This document shows positions 61,541 through 64,000 of a stretch of 64,000 bases of DNA, one piece after another (the first letter of the stretch is position 1; each line of letters opens with the position of its first letter). The stretch lies in the NCBI RefSeq assembly GCF_932294415.1, contig NC_065535.1:93884862-93948861 (forward strand). Direction: 5' to 3'. The position numbers were made by a program, and so were the translations under genes. The notes below the pieces were generated by a model, which made no database searches, was not told the origin of the DNA, and saw only the letters and a list, made by a program, of their open reading frames with translations. The stretch is from Quercus robur. Taxonomy: Eukaryota > Streptophyta > Magnoliopsida > Fagales > Fagaceae.

Positions 61541-63459
61541 CTGAATGTAAATTAAGATTCCATAATGTAATCAATTCAAGATTATCATATGAAAATTGCA
61601 AAAACGAGTCTACTAGACTCAATAATGTAACCCCAAGTGAGAGGAGGAGCTGAAACTACTGAAAAATAAAACCAGAAACTGCTCATCATATAGTGGCTAA
61701 ATCTAATATAACATAATTAAAAAGCAAGATCATCATCATTGCTATTCAATAAGACTTAACAATTTCAGCAAATAACAAATGGAAATAATTGATGTGAACG
61801 CGCACATGCGAGAGAGGGGGAGCGTATATGTGATGAAGTACAATAGAGAGTCCAGGAAGACTCTGCCTAGCTTTGGAGTTTACAAATTATTTACACTGTT
61901 TTGCTTGTGAAAGAAGATTAAGACCAAACCCAGCTTTTGCCTCCCCACTTGTGAGGAGAGAGACTGAAAGAGAGAGATTCACTAACACTACAAACATGGT
62001 CTAAAAACAGAAATCAATCTAGGTCATGTAACAAGACACAAGGAACTTCAGTAAATCTTACTTATCCAAAAAAATATTTAATAAAAAAAGAGTAAAAAAT
62101 CTTCTGTAGAAATCTTGCAAAGAAAGCCATATTGAATGCAAATGCAGTGGACAATGACAAAAAAGATAGCTCTTGAACACGAAACATCAGAGATCCAATT
62201 CCTACAGTGAAACAGTTGTTATCATGATCTTAATGATGCTACAAACCAAGATAGAGTGTTGTTCAACCTTAAAAACTGATAAGGCCACTGTTCATCCAAA
62301 AGGCACTCAAGGAACTCCTGTTCTTTCAGGCAAGAAATTTTCTCCTCTGGACTAGTGACACCACTATACAAAAATAAGAGCTTACGCTCCACCAGATCAA
62401 CCTCTCAGCCATGAAAGCCACTCCAAAAATTTGGAGGCCATTCATGACTGCACACAGACCAGAAAATGTCACAAATTTAAACAGAACCAACAGCAACAGC
62501 ATATGGAACGAGAGAAAAGGAATTTTGTAAGACCCTTGTTTTATTGGTTAATAAAACACGCACTTATTGGGTCTTGAACCCACAACCTCACCCTCCAAAC
62601 CATTATTATGGGAGAAAGAAGTGCCAATTGATCCATACGCTAGCTCATAGGCTAGAAAAGGTGTTAGTAAAGAGCTATCTCAACAACAAAGATCCAATAT
62701 TAACATCATTACCAAAGCCCCATCTTCAAAATGGACTCCATCACTTATTGTTTTTGGTTTATTGCTATGATTTTAAGAGCAAAGTTATCTTCAACATCCA
62801 TTTTTCCTTAAACAACCAGGTCAAGACAACAACAGTCACCTTTTGGACTTTCTTTATACCATAAATCTTCATTATTCCCACACCTGTACTCTTAGCTCTA
62901 AGAAGGCCATAGCTATTCAAACTTTGTGTCAGGGCTGTTTAACTTATCAAAAAGAAGGCTACAGCTATTAATGCCCAAGAGCCTAGTGCAACAGTACCTG
63001 ATGAAGTTATGGAAGACTAATATGCTACAACTTTGCAGTAGTTATGGAAGACTAATATGCTACAGCTTTGCAAATTCACCTATTCAAGAATTATTTATTG
63101 GGTCTTCATGTGAAGTCCAATTGAAGTGAAAGTCATGTCATTTTAATAGTCAAAGTATGAGTCTTTTAGGGTTAAAACAGTTTTTAATTTGGGTTTTTAT
63201 TTTATTAGTTATGGTCAATTTTATATTCAGGGGCGAATCTGTAATTATGATGCAGGAAGTTGTCTACTTGATGAAGGAAACAAAGTTTCACTCTGGTTTG
63301 ATATTTAGCTTCTAAATTTGGAAACAGAATTAACTATGATGCAGGAAGTTGTCTAGCTGCCAAAGTTTCTATTGTATTCATAAATGGAGAATAGAGACAG
63401 AAGTCTGCTAGAACAGAAGATATTAAGACCATTCAGGCTGGTACCTCTCAAATTCAGTT
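61541..63459. other. Probable NIPA intron, no exon of NIPA recognised
   Basis: At 62411-62447 there is a 37-nt near-perfect palindrome (CATGAAAGCCACTCC / GGAGGCCATTCATG). On the - strand it lies in an exon-like block 62387-62445, with GTGTGCAG before and GTAAGC after. At 63006-63075 a 35-bp unit (GTTATGGAAGACTAATATGC...) is repeated twice. At 62560-62650 the text GGGTCTTGAACCCACAACCTC resembles a tRNA-like box B of a SINE, but its ends were not found. Confidence 0.4.
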
Positions 63460-63760
63460 GGTTGAGAATGATAGAATAGTCCAGGCTCTAATAAAATCTG
63501 GTGTATTCTCTTGTAATTCAGCATGGGAGATGTTTTGAGTGAGGAAGGAGAAAGTGGAATGGTGGAAATTGATCTGGGATAGTGCCATTGTCCCTGATTC
63601 CTTCATTCTATGGCTAGCTATTAAAGAAAGGCTTCCCACTCAAGATAGGGTTGCTGCCAGGGGCTGGACTGGTGATGTTCTTTGTGACTTCTGCAGAAAC
63701 CAGATGGATAGAAGGAATCATCCCTTTTTCGAGCCCTTTTTTAGTTTTTAGTCATAGGAT
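63460..63760 (+). mobile_element. LINE ORF2 fragment with zinc-binding RT domain (zf-RVT)
   Basis: Reads SGVFSCNSAWEMF, a stop at 63537-63539, then VEWWKLIWDSAIVPDSFILW, LAIKERLPTQDR and DVLCDFCRNQ. That is the zf-RVT domain found after the reverse transcriptase of plant LINEs (W..LIW....P..SFILWLA...L.T.DR, then CxxC). The frame fails again near 63750. It is 5'-truncated and decayed, and it lies on the strand opposite to NIPA, probably inside its intron. Confidence 0.8.
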
Positions 63761-63942
63761 TTGGAGTCAGGTGCTGGGGGTCTGTATGCAGTATCCTTAG
63801 ACATATTTGGGATGAAATCATTTAATGGGTGTTGAAGGTCTAAAAGGCAGTTGTCTAAGATCTATAGTAGGGAAGGTTGTCTTAGCGACTACTATCTATC
63901 ACACTTGGATCCAGAGGAATACCAGAATTCACATTGGAAGAT

Positions 63943-64000
63943 TTTTTTTTTTGATAGGTAATAACAATTTTATTAATAGAAAATCCCTTAATACACAAGA
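63943..64000 (-). mobile_element. Poly-T start of a retroposed element, cut by window end
   Basis: A 13-nt T run followed by GATAGGTAATAACAATTTTATTAA, as expected for a LINE or SINE lying on the - strand with its poly-A tail here. It continues beyond the window. Confidence 0.35.

Noticed and set aside
62530-62660. tRNA-like text (GGGTCTTGAACCCACAACC)
   Set aside because: It does not fold as a tRNA gene; at most a SINE fragment, with no ends or target repeat found.

Overview
This window is nuclear DNA of a flowering plant. It is AT-rich, its genes are split by introns with GT..AG borders, and it is crowded with plant transposon types (Helitron, hAT, Mutator-like MITE, TRIM, copia solo LTRs, LINE). 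One gene is the nuclear, mitochondrion-targeted C-terminal half of ribosomal protein L2, a state known from core eudicots. The repeat content suggests a woody rosid, possibly Fagaceae, but the species is an inference.

Layout. 1-11.7 kb is repeat-rich and has no host gene I can support. It holds a 114-bp minisatellite, two arrays of 36-bp hairpin units, and a 1.4-kb segment present twice. One copy of that segment is interrupted by a 353-bp TRIM and the other by a 3.7-kb non-autonomous LTR element. 11.7-26.3 kb is the gene-bearing part. It holds the zinc-finger factor YY1 (11882-16337, 6 exons), a ubiquitin-like-domain CTD phosphatase UBLCP1 (17672-22111, 6 exons) and mitochondrial uL2 C-terminal part (24954-26266, 2 exons), all on the + strand. 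27.3-53.5 kb is built from three copies of one segment, each carrying a MAPKKK-like kinase gene on the - strand. Only the middle copy (32295-33314) has an undamaged frame. Copy 2 is split by a 7-kb Helitron nest that itself contains two nested solo LTRs, and later by a hAT-type MITE holding a 1.3-kb solo LTR. Between copies 2 and 3 lie Helitron-type termini and a compact LTR element on the - strand. 53.5-59.3 kb is one large imperfect palindrome with hAT-type insertions in each arm. 61.15-61.54 kb holds the last two exons of a NIPA-type magnesium transporter on the - strand, whose other exons must lie beyond the window. A LINE fragment sits at 63.5-63.8 kb.

How it fits together. The intact genes are ordinary housekeeping or regulatory genes: transcription, nuclear proteasome/CTD phosphatase, mitochondrial translation, MAPK signalling and Mg transport. 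They show no sign of forming one pathway. The clearest story is structural. Duplications (1.4-kb segment, kinase segment, palindrome arms) are repeatedly interrupted by elements, and the sister copy preserves the empty site. The order of events can therefore be read directly from the sequence. All gene models, splice sites and family names come from reading the sequence and remembered family features; no database search was run.
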